Assembly: GCA_963205115.1 (NCBI GenBank)
Contig: CAUJHV010000021.1
Location: 118,555-182,554, forward strand
From: Pseudomonadota bacterium
GTDB lineage: Bacteria > Pseudomonadota > Gammaproteobacteria > Burkholderiales > Burkholderiaceae_C
Length of the DNA stretch: 64,000 nt
Direction: 5' to 3'
Positions 9,495 through 17,876 of the stretch are shown here, in pieces; the stretch's first letter is position 1, and the number at the start of each line of letters is the position of its first letter. The position numbers were made by a program, and so were the translations under genes. Below the pieces are notes generated by a model. The model did not search any database. It was given only the letters and a program-made list of their open reading frames with translations, and was not told where the DNA came from.

Positions 9495-10657
9495 TTGCCT
9501 TGCACCTTCTGCATGGTGACGGCCTTGCGCGAACGCGCACTGGGGCCATCGGACTGGTAGTTTTGCAGGAATCGCACCGTGGCCCGGTCACCATTGAGCG
9601 TGACCTTGACGTCGGAAACCGACACATTGATGCGCGAGCGCGCCTCGATGCGCGACTTGCGCTCCTTCAGCCAGGCCGCGTGGTCGGCCGTACTGCCCTT
9701 GAAGTCGGGGGTGTAGGCGCTGGCGTAGCCGTTGACATCGCGGCTGGACCAGGCATGCGCCCAGGCCTTCAGCGCGGCTTCGACCTCGCCGGCGTCGGCC
9801 TTGTCGGCCACTGCCGGCTTGGGCGCCGGAGCGGGGGCTGCAACCGGGGCCGGGGCCGGCGCTGCGGCCGGTGCAGCCGCAGGCGCAGCCGCGGGCGCAG
9901 CCGCGGGCGCAGCCGCGGGCTTCGGGGCGGCGACAGGAGGCGCAACGGGCGCGGGCACCGGGGTGGGTGCAGCCTTCGGCGGCTCGGGCGGTTTCGGAGC
10001 CGCCGAAGGCAGCGGGGCTGCGGCAGGTGCCGGTGCGGGCGCCGCTGCCTGCGCGACAGTCGTGGGCTCGGCCGGCAGCGGCGACGCGCGGCCCGGGGTC
10101 GCCGGGGCGCCGGTCGCGGCCAGCGCGGTCAGCTCGGTCACCATCTCGAGCTTGGGCTTGGCCGTCTTCAGGTTCTTGTCGATCTGCAGCGCCTTGCGGT
10201 AGGCGTCACCCGCCATGTGCGAGTACAGGTCGCCCAGGTTCTCGTAGGCCGTCGCGTAGGTGGGATGCGTGCGGATCGCGCGCTCCAGCGAGGCTTTCGC
10301 TTCTTCGTAGCGCCCCATCGCCGCGAGGATCACGGCGATGTTGTTGTGCACCGCCGGCAGCTGTGGGTTGATCGTGGCGACCTTCTGGAACGCCGCCAGC
10401 GCATCGTTGTTGCGGTTGAGGTTGGACAGTACCGCGCCGCGGTTCATCAGCAGCTGCGTGTCGTTGGGCTTCGTCTTGAGCTGCGCGTCGATCAGCATCA
10501 GCGCCTCGCCCCACTTCTGCTCGGCAAGAAGGCTGGCGACCTGTTTGTCCATCGGCGGCTGCTGGGCAGCGACCCAGGGGCTGCAGCTCAAGGCCGCCAG
10601 TGCGAGGACGGAGGCGCGCAGCACGGGGCCGGCTGGGAAGCAGAGGGACGACTTCAT
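9464..10657 (-). CDS. Secreted TPR protein with Ala/Pro linker and C-terminal NTF2-like domain
   Basis: The chosen ATG (10655-10657) begins a clean signal peptide, MKSSLCFPAGPVLRASVLAL, ending near residue 31 (WVAAQQ). Residues of about 36-170 form TPR-like helices (for example LLMNRGAVLSNLNRNNDALA and IRTHPTYATAYENLGDLYSH). A long Ala/Pro linker follows, encoded partly by a 12-base tandem repeat. The last 110 residues form an NTF2-like domain starting ALKAWAHAWSSRDVNGYASA, similar in plan to the tail of the transpeptidase encoded next. The two genes overlap and both products are exported, so a joint role in the envelope is likely. The exact function is unknown. Confidence 0.82.
   Translation of the reverse strand: MKSSLCFPAGPVLRASVLALAALSCSPWVAAQQPPMDKQVASLLAEQKWGEALMLIDAQLKTKPNDTQLLMNRGAVLSNLNRNNDALAAFQKVATINPQLPAVHNNIAVILAAMGRYEEAKASLERAIRTHPTYATAYENLGDLYSHMAGDAYRKALQIDKNLKTAKPKLEMVTELTALAATGAPATPGRASPLPAEPTTVAQAAAPAPAPAAAPLPSAAPKPPEPPKAAPTPVPAPVAPPVAAPKPAAAPAAAPAAAPAAAPAAAPAPAPVAAPAPAPKPAVADKADAGEVEAALKAWAHAWSSRDVNGYASAYTPDFKGSTADHAAWLKERKSRIEARSRINVSVSDVKVTLNGDRATVRFLQNYQSDGPSARSRKAVTMQKVQGKWLIQEESGR
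9872..9920. repeat. 12-base tandem repeat inside the TPR gene linker
   Basis: About four copies of a 12-base unit (GCGCAGCCGCGG and close variants) lie in tandem and in frame. They encode an AAAP-type four-residue repeat in the linker of the TPR protein. Copy number could vary between strains without breaking the frame. Confidence 0.7.
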
Positions 10658-10857
10658 GTGGGTGAGCCGCGGGCCGCGGGTGCCGCCGCAGGGCGGAGTT
10701 CCGGGCCCCGGACCGGGTGGACGCGGGGAATCGAAGTATAGCTTTGGCCCCCTCGTGGGGGTCTTGCCAAGTGGCCCGGATCGGACCCTCGCACGAGCCG
10801 CCAAAAACCTTGTCGAGGGTTTGCGCAGGGCTCGCCGAGGGCTTGCGGACGGCGGAC

Positions 10858-10863
10858 GACAAT
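10858..10863 (+). promoter_or_regulatory. -10-like hexamer six bases before uup start
   Basis: GACAAT is followed by six bases and then the ATG at 10870. No Shine-Dalgarno sequence is visible. If this is the -10 element, transcription would start at or next to the start codon. Confidence 0.35.
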
Positions 10864-10869
10864 GCCGTC

Positions 10870-12765
10870 ATGGCCCTGCTCACCCTGTCCGATGCCCACC
10901 TGGCCTTTGGCCACCTGCCCTTGCTGGACGGCGCGAGCCTGAGCCTGGAGGCCGATGAGGCGGTGGCGCTCATCGGCCGCAACGGCAGTGGCAAGTCCTC
11001 GCTGCTGAAGATCCTGGCCGGCATCGACGCCGTGGATGGCGGCGTCCTGCAGGTGCGCCAGGGCCTGCGCCGCGTGCTGGTGCCACAGGAGCCTGTATTT
11101 GCACCGGGATCGAGCGTTTTCGACGCAGTGGCCGAGGGCTTGTCGGTCGTGCGCGAGCTGCGCCGGCGCTACGAGGCCCATGAGGCCGGCGCGGACCTGG
11201 ACGCGCTGCAGGCCGACATCGAACTGCTGGACGGCTGGACCTGGGAGCAGCGCGTGGACGAGCAGCTGCACCGCCTGGGTCTGAATCCGCAGGCCGCGGT
11301 GGATGCGCTGTCCGGCGGCGTGCGCAAGCGCGTGGCCTTGGCGCGCGCGCTCGTCACGCAGCCCGACCTGCTGCTGCTGGACGAGCCCACCAACCACCTG
11401 GACATCGACGGCATCGAATGGTTGCAAGAGTTACTCGCCGGGCGGCGTGGAAGCCTCGCGCTGGTGTCGCACGACCGCGCCTTCATCGATGCGGTGGCCA
11501 CGCGCATCGTCGAGCTGGACCGCGGCCGGCTGCGGTCCTATCCCGGCAACTACGCGGCTTTCGAGCGCGCCCGTGAGCGCGAACTGGAGGCCGAGGCACA
11601 GTCCGCGGCGCGGGCCGACAAGCTGCTGGCGCAGGAAGAGGTCTGGGTGCGCAAGGGCGTCGAGGCCCGTCGCACGCGCAGCGTGGGCCGCGTGGCGAGG
11701 CTGGAGCAGCTGCGCGAGCAGCGGCGGCTGCGCCGCGAGCAGCTGGGCCAGGTGCGGCTGGAGGTCGACTCCGGGCTGCCGTCAGGCCGAATCGTGGCCG
11801 AACTCGACGGCGTGAGCCTGCAGCGCGGCGGCCGATTGCTGATCGACGGTTTCAGCGCCACGCTGCTGCGCGGCGACAAGGTCGGCCTGATCGGCCCGAA
11901 CGGCTGCGGCAAGACCAGCCTGCTCAAGCTGATCCTGGGCGAACTGGCGCCCACGGCCGGCCGCGTGCGCCAGGGTTCGCGCATCCAGGTGGCGTATTTC
12001 GATCAGATGCGCGCGGGGCTGGACCTGGAGGCTTCGCTGGCCGACACCATCAGCCCGGGCAGTGAGTGGGTGGAATTCGCCGGGCAGCGCAAGCACGTGA
12101 TGAGCTACCTCAGCGACTTCCTGTTCGCGCCGGAACGCGCGAATGCGCCGGTGCGCACGCTGTCCGGTGGCGAGCGCAACCGGCTGCTGCTGGCGCGCCT
12201 GTTTGCGCTGCCGGCCAATGTGCTGGTGCTGGACGAGCCGACCAACGACCTGGACGTGGAGACGCTGGACCTGCTCGAAGAGCTGCTGCAGGGCTATGCC
12301 GGCACGGTCTTCCTCGTGTCGCACGACCGGCGTTTTCTCGACAACGTGGCCACCAGCACCATCGCCTGGGAGGGCGACCCGGTCTTCGGGGGCCGCCCCG
12401 GCCTGTGGCGCGAATACGAAGGCGGCTACGAGGAGTGGCGGCGCCAGCGCGAACGCCAGCGTGTCGCACCGACGGCCGCGGCGCCGAAAGCCTCGGTCGT
12501 GACGGCCCCGGATGCTGCTGCGGCAACGGGCGCGGCGCGCAGCGCCAAGCTCAGCTACCGCGAGGTGCGCGAACTGCAGGAACTGCCGCAGCGCATCGAG
12601 GCGCTGGAGACCGAGCAGCGCCAACTGGCGGCCGACATGGAGCGCCCGGAGCTGTTTCGCGCCGATCCGCAGCGCGGCGCGCAGATGAGCGCACGCTGGG
12701 CGGCGATCGAAGAAGAGTTGATGGGCTGCCTGGAGCGCTGGGAAGCGCTGTCGGCGCGCGCCTGA
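10870..12765 (+). CDS. uup: ABC-F family ATPase Uup
   Basis: A cytosolic, soluble ABC-F protein with two ATPase cassettes and no membrane domain; Uup acts on translation and DNA/precise-excision phenotypes. The frame is open further upstream, but the ATG at 10870 gives 631 residues (E. coli Uup is 635) and begins MALLTLSDAHLAFGHLPLLD. The first Walker A is GRNGSGKS (36-43), with signature LSGGVRKRVALARAL and Walker B LLLLDEPTNHLD. The second set is GPNGCGKT, LSGGERNRLLLARL and LVLDEPTNDLD. The C-terminal part (KLSYREVRELQELPQRIEAL) is the coiled-coil DNA-binding tail typical of Uup, which separates it from EttA and YheS. Confidence 0.93.
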   Translation: MALLTLSDAHLAFGHLPLLDGASLSLEADEAVALIGRNGSGKSSLLKILAGIDAVDGGVLQVRQGLRRVLVPQEPVFAPGSSVFDAVAEGLSVVRELRRRYEAHEAGADLDALQADIELLDGWTWEQRVDEQLHRLGLNPQAAVDALSGGVRKRVALARALVTQPDLLLLDEPTNHLDIDGIEWLQELLAGRRGSLALVSHDRAFIDAVATRIVELDRGRLRSYPGNYAAFERARERELEAEAQSAARADKLLAQEEVWVRKGVEARRTRSVGRVARLEQLREQRRLRREQLGQVRLEVDSGLPSGRIVAELDGVSLQRGGRLLIDGFSATLLRGDKVGLIGPNGCGKTSLLKLILGELAPTAGRVRQGSRIQVAYFDQMRAGLDLEASLADTISPGSEWVEFAGQRKHVMSYLSDFLFAPERANAPVRTLSGGERNRLLLARLFALPANVLVLDEPTNDLDVETLDLLEELLQGYAGTVFLVSHDRRFLDNVATSTIAWEGDPVFGGRPGLWREYEGGYEEWRRQRERQRVAPTAAAPKASVVTAPDAAAATGAARSAKLSYREVRELQELPQRIEALETEQRQLAADMERPELFRADPQRGAQMSARWAAIEEELMGCLERWEALSARA

Positions 12766-12803
12766 GCGTGTGAGGCGCGGGCCTCGGGAGCTGTGAACGA
12801 ACT

Positions 12804-12826
12804 TCGTGCGCCCGTGCAGCGCACGA
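12804..12826. terminator. Hairpin between convergent uup and an unknown gene
   Basis: An 8-base-pair stem (12804-12811 with 12819-12826) and 7-base loop sit in the 79-base gap between two convergent stop codons. It could serve both strands. No T-run follows directly on either side. Confidence 0.4.
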
Positions 12827-12844
12827 GCGGTCCTGGGCGCGTTT

Positions 12845-13576
12845 TCAGGCCCAGACGTCGGAGCTGGCCGCCGGGTGCGTGCGCGTGGCCATCAGGGCCG
12901 ACTGCAGGTACAGGCCGTTGAGCAGCCGCATCGCGCGCTCGCGGTCGAAACCGGCCCAGCCCGACATTTCCTTCAGGTTGGTGGCTTCTCGCTTGAGGCG
13001 GTGCAGCGCCGCAGCGATCGTGCCGCTGGGCTCGATCCCCCGGATGGAGACGCCGGGCGGGATGCGGAAAGCGGCATGCACGGGGATTTCCGGCAGCAAT
13101 TCGGCGCGCGCGCCACGCATGGCCAGTTCCCAGGCCAGTACGCCCAGCGGTGCATACAGCGCGCGTTCCTCGGCCGAGATGGCCGGGTCGTCCAGTGACG
13201 GCGCCTTGGTGAGTGCGGGCGCCACGCGCAGCACGAAGAAATCGGTCAGCCGCAGCTTCAGCAGCTTGCGCAGCGGCAGCGGCGCATGCACGAGCCGGCG
13301 GTCGGGATAAATGGTCAGCGGCAGCACGCGGCGGCCGTATTCCACCTGGATCAGGAGTGCGCGGCCGTGGCGCATGGCGGCGGCCACGACCTCGATGAGT
13401 TCGGTCTGGATGCCGTTGCGATCGAAGCGCTTGAGGTCACCGGCCAATGACGGCGGCAAGGCTGCCAGATGTGCGGCGTGGCCCTGGACACGCGGGTGCG
13501 ATTCGTTGAGCTGCCGCAGGAAGACGCTCACGCGGGCGAGATCGGGGGCAGCAACGGACAGGGTGGACTGGAACAT
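12845..13576 (-). CDS. Conserved-looking protein of unknown function
   Basis: I do not recognise this family. The 243-residue product starts at the ATG at 13576 (MFQSTLSVAAPDLARVSVFL). It has no signal peptide or membrane segment and looks like a soluble cytosolic mixed alpha/beta protein. Features include Arg-rich basic patches (LPLRKLLKLRLTDFFVLRV), a short EVVAAAMRHGRALLIQVEYG strand-helix section and a helical C-terminus. The same frame stays open far upstream to 15085, but that part is an antisense shadow of the MocR-type gene and has no start context. It sits between uup and the MocR regulator. The coding call rests on sensible amino-acid composition and codon bias. Confidence 0.7.
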   Translation of the reverse strand: MFQSTLSVAAPDLARVSVFLRQLNESHPRVQGHAAHLAALPPSLAGDLKRFDRNGIQTELIEVVAAAMRHGRALLIQVEYGRRVLPLTIYPDRRLVHAPLPLRKLLKLRLTDFFVLRVAPALTKAPSLDDPAISAEERALYAPLGVLAWELAMRGARAELLPEIPVHAAFRIPPGVSIRGIEPSGTIAAALHRLKREATNLKEMSGWAGFDRERAMRLLNGLYLQSALMATRTHPAASSDVWA

Positions 13577-13641
13577 GCGGGGCGGCACCGGTGCGTGACC
13601 ATCCGGGGCCGGAAACAGGGGACACGTCCGATCATGTCCGC

Positions 13642-15072
13642 TCAGCCGGGGTGCCGCATCCCCTCGAACAGGCGCCAGAACCGCGGGTCCTGGGAGCACG
13701 CAAAGTTGATGCGCATGAGCGTGCTGGGCCGCCGCCCTGCGTGGAACAGCGAGCCCGGTGCGAGCAGCCAGCCGGCCTCGTGCGCGGCCAACGCCAGGCG
13801 GTCGGTATCCATGCCGGTGTCCACCCAGCCGAACAGGCCTTGCGGCGGCGCCACGAAGCGGCAGCCTGCGGCCTCGGCCTGGCGTTGCACGCGCTGGCGC
13901 GATCCGGCCAGGCGTTCCACGATGCGCTCCGCGTGGCGCCGCAGCGCGCCTTGCTCCAGGCACCAGGCCACGGCGCGCTCCAGCGGCGCTGGGCTGGTCA
14001 GGGTGGCGAGCAGCTTGGTGTCGATCAGACGCTCGGCCAGCGCGGGCGGCGCGGCCAGGAAGCCCACCCGCCACTGCGGCGCGAGGATCTTCGAGAAGCC
14101 CGAGACGAGCACCGTGCGCCGCAGCCCGTCCAGGGCTGAGAGGCGCAGCGCGTGCGGCGGCGCGAACCAGGCGTAGCTGTCGTCCTCGACGATGGTGAAG
14201 TCGTGCGCCTCGGCCAGCTGCAGCACGCGGTGTGCCGACGCGGCGGTCAGCGACGCGCCGGTGGGGTTGTGCAAGACGGAGACGGTGACATACATGCGCG
14301 GGCGGTGCTCGCGCGCCAGTGCCTCCAGGCGCGCGAGGTCGGGCCCGTCGATGCCGCGCGGTACGGGCAGGATTCGCACGCCCATGCGCTGCAGCCGCGC
14401 AAATTCGACCGCCCAGCCGGGCTCGTCGACCAGCACCGCGTCGCCCGGCTGCAGCAGCGTGCGCGAGACGATGTCCAGCGCGTGGGTGGCGCCGACGGTG
14501 GTGACGATCTGCTGCGCGCTGGCGGCCACGCCGAGGTCGGCCAGCCGTCCGGACAGTGCCTCGCGCAGCGACAGGTCGCCCGCAGGCTCGCCGTAGCCCA
14601 GCCAGGTCTGGGCCGGCGTGTGGCGCGTGACGTGGCGCAGCGCGCGCAGCAGCAGCTCGCCATCCAGCCAGCTGGCCGGCAGGGTGCCGATGCCCGGCGA
14701 CTGCGGCCCCGTGGACGGGCTGAACATGCCGCGTATCAGCGCCGTGGTGTCCACCGGCGCCTGACTCACCGGCGTGGGCGCGGCAGTGGGTGCGGTGCGC
14801 GTGCGTGCCGCGGGTTCGCGCACGAAGAAGCCGCGCTGCGGGCGCGCCTCGATCAGGCCCATGGCCTGCAGGCGGTCGTAGGACGCCACGACGGTGGACG
14901 GGCTCACGCCGTGGCGCCGCGCCGCCTCGCGCACCGAGGGCAGGCGCCCGCCCGGCGGCAGCGCGCGCAGCCCGATCGACTCGGCCAGCCGCTGCGCGAG
15001 CTGCTCCGACAGCCCCTGGCTGCCCTGCCGCGCGAGGGCGTCGTCGATGCCGGTGTCTGTCAGCTGTGCCAT
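13642..15072 (-). CDS. MocR/PdxR-type transcriptional regulator (GntR HTH plus aminotransferase-like domain)
   Basis: The N-terminal 85 residues form a GntR winged helix (GGRLPSVREAARRHGVSPST...VVASYDRLQAMGLIEARPQRG). From about residue 115 a fold-type I aminotransferase domain follows, with HNPTG (268-272) and the PLP-binding Lys328 in SGFSKILAP. Proteins of this build bind PLP and regulate an adjacent, usually divergent, transporter or PLP-metabolism gene. Here the divergent neighbour is a LysE-type exporter 80 bases away, so it most likely controls that operon. A GTG lies at 15087, but the ATG at 15072 is preferred because it gives a conventional N-terminus. The effector amino acid is unknown. 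Confidence 0.9.
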   Translation of the reverse strand: MAQLTDTGIDDALARQGSQGLSEQLAQRLAESIGLRALPPGGRLPSVREAARRHGVSPSTVVASYDRLQAMGLIEARPQRGFFVREPAARTRTAPTAAPTPVSQAPVDTTALIRGMFSPSTGPQSPGIGTLPASWLDGELLLRALRHVTRHTPAQTWLGYGEPAGDLSLREALSGRLADLGVAASAQQIVTTVGATHALDIVSRTLLQPGDAVLVDEPGWAVEFARLQRMGVRILPVPRGIDGPDLARLEALAREHRPRMYVTVSVLHNPTGASLTAASAHRVLQLAEAHDFTIVEDDSYAWFAPPHALRLSALDGLRRTVLVSGFSKILAPQWRVGFLAAPPALAERLIDTKLLATLTSPAPLERAVAWCLEQGALRRHAERIVERLAGSRQRVQRQAEAAGCRFVAPPQGLFGWVDTGMDTDRLALAAHEAGWLLAPGSLFHAGRRPSTLMRINFACSQDPRFWRLFEGMRHPG

Positions 15073-15096
15073 GCGTGTGACCCACACAGAATCTTG

Positions 15097-15127
15097 AAGT
15101 GTCTGGACAAGTGTATGGCTTCTGTAT
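15097..15127. promoter_or_regulatory. Candidate MocR operator: direct repeats in the divergent promoter
   Basis: AAGTGTCTGG (15097-15106) and AAGTGTATGG (15109-15118) are direct repeats, 9 of 10 identical and 12 bases apart. CTGTAT at 15122-15127 may be a partial third copy. MocR-type regulators commonly bind direct repeats in the shared intergenic region. Position between the regulator and lysE-like genes supports the call. Confidence 0.45.
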
Positions 15128-15140
15128 CGTTGCCGGCGGC

Positions 15141-15146
15141 TAGACT
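15141..15146 (+). promoter_or_regulatory. -10-like hexamer six bases before the lysE-like start
   Basis: TAGACT is followed by six bases and the ATG at 15153. It lies just downstream of the direct repeats, so it fits a MocR-activated promoter giving a leaderless or near-leaderless mRNA. Confidence 0.4.
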
Positions 15147-15152
15147 GCGCCC

Positions 15153-15749
15153 ATGCCTGCCGCCGAACTCTGGGCCCTGCTGGCCTTCTCCACCGCGATG
15201 GCCTTCACGCCGGGACCCAACACGACCCTGTCGACCGCGCTCGCGGCCAACGGCGGCCTGCGCGCGGCGATGCCCTTCGTGGTCTCGGTGCCGGTGGGCT
15301 GGGGTCTGCTGCTGCTGGCCTGCGTGGGCGGTCTGGGCGCGCTGCTGGCGGCCGCGCCGATGCTGCGCGGAACGATCCAGGTGCTGGGCCTGGCCTACAT
15401 GCTGTGGCTGGCCTGGCGCCTGGCGCGCGCGTCCACCCTGGGCCAGGCGCGAGACGGCTTGCGCGTGGGCTTCTGGCAAGGCGTGGCGCTGCAATTCGTG
15501 AATATCAAGGCCTGGATGAATGCGCTGCTGATCACCGCCGGCTGGGTGACCGTCGGCCCGGACTGGTCCGCGCGCGTGGCGATCGTGCTGCCGCTGATGC
15601 TGGCCTATGCCTTCTGCAGCAACCTGACCTATGCGCTGGTGGGCTCCACGCTGCGGCACTGGCTGGCGCAAGGGCGCCGGCTGTTGATGTTCAACCGTGC
15701 ACTGGCGGCCGTGCTGCTGGCCACCGCGATCTGGATGGCGCGGCTGTGA
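15153..15749 (+). CDS. LysE/RhtB family amino-acid exporter
   Basis: A 198-residue inner-membrane protein with about six hydrophobic helices. The N-terminal FTPGPNTTLSTALAANGGLR is the family hallmark (TPGPN). Helices such as VPVGWGLLLLACVGGLGALL and MLRGTIQVLGLAYMLWLAWR follow the LysE pattern, as does LQFVNIKAWMNALLITAGW. Members export amino acids or their derivatives to relieve internal accumulation. The gene is divergent from a MocR-type regulator and its stop overlaps the start of an EamA exporter (GTGA, 15746-15749). Both suggest inducible, co-translated export functions. The substrate cannot be read from sequence. Confidence 0.9.
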   Translation: MPAAELWALLAFSTAMAFTPGPNTTLSTALAANGGLRAAMPFVVSVPVGWGLLLLACVGGLGALLAAAPMLRGTIQVLGLAYMLWLAWRLARASTLGQARDGLRVGFWQGVALQFVNIKAWMNALLITAGWVTVGPDWSARVAIVLPLMLAYAFCSNLTYALVGSTLRHWLAQGRRLLMFNRALAAVLLATAIWMARL

Positions 15750-16684
15750 AGACGCCGGATGCCGCATACCCCACCGGCGGCCTGCTGCTGGGCCTGCTGG
15801 GTGTGGCGATCTTCGCGATGACCTTGCCGATGACGCGCATGGCCGTCGGCGATGCCGGCGCACCGCAGCTGCCGCCGGCCTTCGTCACGGCCGGGCGTGC
15901 GGCCGTGGCCGGCCTGCTCAGCGTGGTCTGGCTGCTGGCCGTGCGCGCGCCCCGGCCGCGGCGGCACCTGTGGCCGGCGTTGGCGGTGTGCGCCTGCGGC
16001 ACGGTGGTGGGTTTTCCGCTGTTCCTGGCGCTGGCGCTGCGCGAGGTGCCGTCCATGCACGCGGCGGTGGTGACGGGCGTGCTGCCGCTGGCCACCGCCG
16101 TGGCGGCCGCGCTGGCCCTGCGCCAGCGGGCGTCACTGGGTTTCTGGCTCTGCGCGGTGCTGGGCTGTGCGACGGTCATCGGCTATGCGGCCTGGGTGGG
16201 CGGCGGGTCGCTGCACCGAGCGGACGGCTATCTGCTGGCCGCGGTGGCCAGTGCCGCCACCGGTTACGTGGCCGGCGCGCGTGTATCGGCCGAGATGCCC
16301 GCGCAGCAGACCATCGGCTGGGTGCTGGTGCTGAGCCTGCCGCTGACCCTGCCGGTGACGGCCTGGGTCTGGCCGACACACACGGCATCGGCTGCGGCCT
16401 GGGCCGGCTTCGCCTATGTCTCGGTCTTCTCGATGTGGCTGGGCTTTTTCGCCTGGTACCGCGCGCTGGCCACGGGCGGTGTGCTGCGCGTGAGCCAGGT
16501 GCAGCTCGTGCAGCCCTTCCTGTCGCTGCTGTTTGCCGTGCCGCTGCTGGGCGAGGCGCTGCAGCCCGCCACGGTCGTCTTCACGCTGCTGGTCGTGGCC
16601 ATCGTCTTCGTCGGCAAGCGCATGCCGGTGGCCCCCACGCCGCCATCCCGTTCCACCACCGCCCCGGAGGGCGCCCATGTCTGA
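15746..16684 (+). CDS. EamA/DMT-family exporter
   Basis: A 312-residue membrane protein with about ten helices in two EamA repeats (first MAVGDAGAPQLPPAFVTAGR region, second YVSVFSMWLGFFAWYRALAT region). Drug/metabolite transporter family members commonly export amino acids or metabolites. The GTG start at 15746 shares four bases with the stop of the lysE-like gene. An upstream extension of the frame is antisense-like shadow sequence. The stop overlaps the next gene by eight bases. The C-terminal tail after GKRMPVAPTPP is Pro/Thr-rich and cytoplasmic. Two exporters in one unit suggest disposal of one compound or of substrate and product. Confidence 0.87.
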   Translation: MKTPDAAYPTGGLLLGLLGVAIFAMTLPMTRMAVGDAGAPQLPPAFVTAGRAAVAGLLSVVWLLAVRAPRPRRHLWPALAVCACGTVVGFPLFLALALREVPSMHAAVVTGVLPLATAVAAALALRQRASLGFWLCAVLGCATVIGYAAWVGGGSLHRADGYLLAAVASAATGYVAGARVSAEMPAQQTIGWVLVLSLPLTLPVTAWVWPTHTASAAAWAGFAYVSVFSMWLGFFAWYRALATGGVLRVSQVQLVQPFLSLLFAVPLLGEALQPATVVFTLLVVAIVFVGKRMPVAPTPPSRSTTAPEGAHV

Positions 16685-17876
16685 TCCTGCTTCCCCCTGG
16701 ACCCTCGCGCGGCGTGCCGCGCGGCTGAACCCATCGACGATCCGCGAGATCCTCAAGCTCACCGAGCTGCCGGGCATCATCTCGCTGGCCGGCGGCCTGC
16801 CGGCGCCGGAGAGTTTTCCGGTCGAGGCCATGGCCGAGGCCAGCGCGCGTGTGCTGCGCGATCAACCCCGCGAGGCGCTGCAATATGCGGCCAGCGAGGG
16901 GTTCGGTCCGCTGCGCGAATGGTTGTCCGCGCAGCTGGCGCGCGACGGCCTGAAGGCCGACCCCGCGCGCATCCTCGTGACCACCGGCTCGCAGCAAGGG
17001 CTGGACCTCGTGGGCAAGGTGCTGGTCGATCCGGGCTCGCGCGTGGCGGTCGAGCAGCCGACCTACCTGGGCGCGCTGCAGGCCTTCGCGCCCTTCGAGC
17101 CGGAATTCCAGCCGCTGGCCTGCGACGACGAAGGCCCGCTGCCCGAGGCCTTTGCGGCCGCGCGCGGGGCGCGCATGGCGTATCTGCTGCCCAATTTCCA
17201 GAACCCGAGCGGCCGCAGCATCCCGGCGGCGCGACGCGAGGCCATCGTCGCGCAGGCCGCGGCGCATGGCGTGCCCATCGTCGAGGACAACCCCTATGGC
17301 GAGCTCTGGTACGACGAGGCGCCGCCCCCGCCGCTGAGCGCCGCGGCCGGCGAGGGCGCGGTCTATCTGGGCTCGTTCTCCAAGGTGCTCGCGCCGGGCC
17401 TGCGGCTGGGCTTTGTCGTCGCGCCGGCCGCGCTGTTCCCCAAGCTGCTGCAGGCCAAGCAGGCCGCGGACCTGCACACACCCGGCTTCAACCAGCGCGT
17501 GGCCTACGAGGTGGTGCGCGACGGTTTTCTCGATACACATCTGCCGGCCGTGCGCGCGCGCTACAAGCGCCAGCGCGACGCCATGCAGGCGGCCCTGCAG
17601 GCGCACCTGCCCGCGGGCTGCCGCTGGCAGAAGCCGCATGGCGGCATGTTTTTCTGGGTCGAGCTGCCGCCGGCGGTGGACGCCACCGCGCTGCTGCCGC
17701 GCGCCGTCGAGGCCGGCGTGGCCTATGTGCCGGGCGCGCCGTTCTTCTCGGATGGCGGTCGCAGCGACTGCCTGCGGCTGAGCTTCGTCACCGTCACACC
17801 CGAGCGCATCGACGAAGGCGTGCGCGCGCTGGCCGGCGTGATCGCGCAGGCGCTGGACACACGGAAGGCCGCATGA
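16677..17876 (+). CDS. PLP-dependent aminotransferase, class I/II (2-aminoadipate/LysN-like)
   Basis: A 399-residue fold-type I aminotransferase without an HTH domain. Motifs are SLAGGLPAPESFPVEAM (36-52), the TTGSQQGLDL cofactor-phosphate region (102-111), PNFQNPSGRS (172-181) and the Schiff-base Lys236 in GSFSKVLAPGLRLGF. This pattern matches the LysN/ARO8-like group, which handles 2-aminoadipate, aromatic or branched-chain amino acids. The ATG at 16677 overlaps the EamA stop by 8 bases, and the stop overlaps the phzF-like start by 4. Tight packing suggests that the amino acid made or broken here is linked to the two exporters. Substrate is not determined. Confidence 0.9.
   Translation: MSDPASPWTLARRAARLNPSTIREILKLTELPGIISLAGGLPAPESFPVEAMAEASARVLRDQPREALQYAASEGFGPLREWLSAQLARDGLKADPARILVTTGSQQGLDLVGKVLVDPGSRVAVEQPTYLGALQAFAPFEPEFQPLACDDEGPLPEAFAAARGARMAYLLPNFQNPSGRSIPAARREAIVAQAAAHGVPIVEDNPYGELWYDEAPPPPLSAAAGEGAVYLGSFSKVLAPGLRLGFVVAPAALFPKLLQAKQAADLHTPGFNQRVAYEVVRDGFLDTHLPAVRARYKRQRDAMQAALQAHLPAGCRWQKPHGGMFFWVELPPAVDATALLPRAVEAGVAYVPGAPFFSDGGRSDCLRLSFVTVTPERIDEGVRALAGVIAQALDTRKAA

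Noticed and set aside
9872..9920. Short tandem repeats considered as a CRISPR-like array
   Set aside because: Units are only 12 bases, have no spacers and stay in frame inside a protein linker.
12845..15085. 746-residue minus-strand frame joining the unknown protein to a long N-terminal extension
   Set aside because: Only the last 243 residues look like protein. The upstream part is another frame of the MocR gene and is Arg/Ala-rich nonsense.
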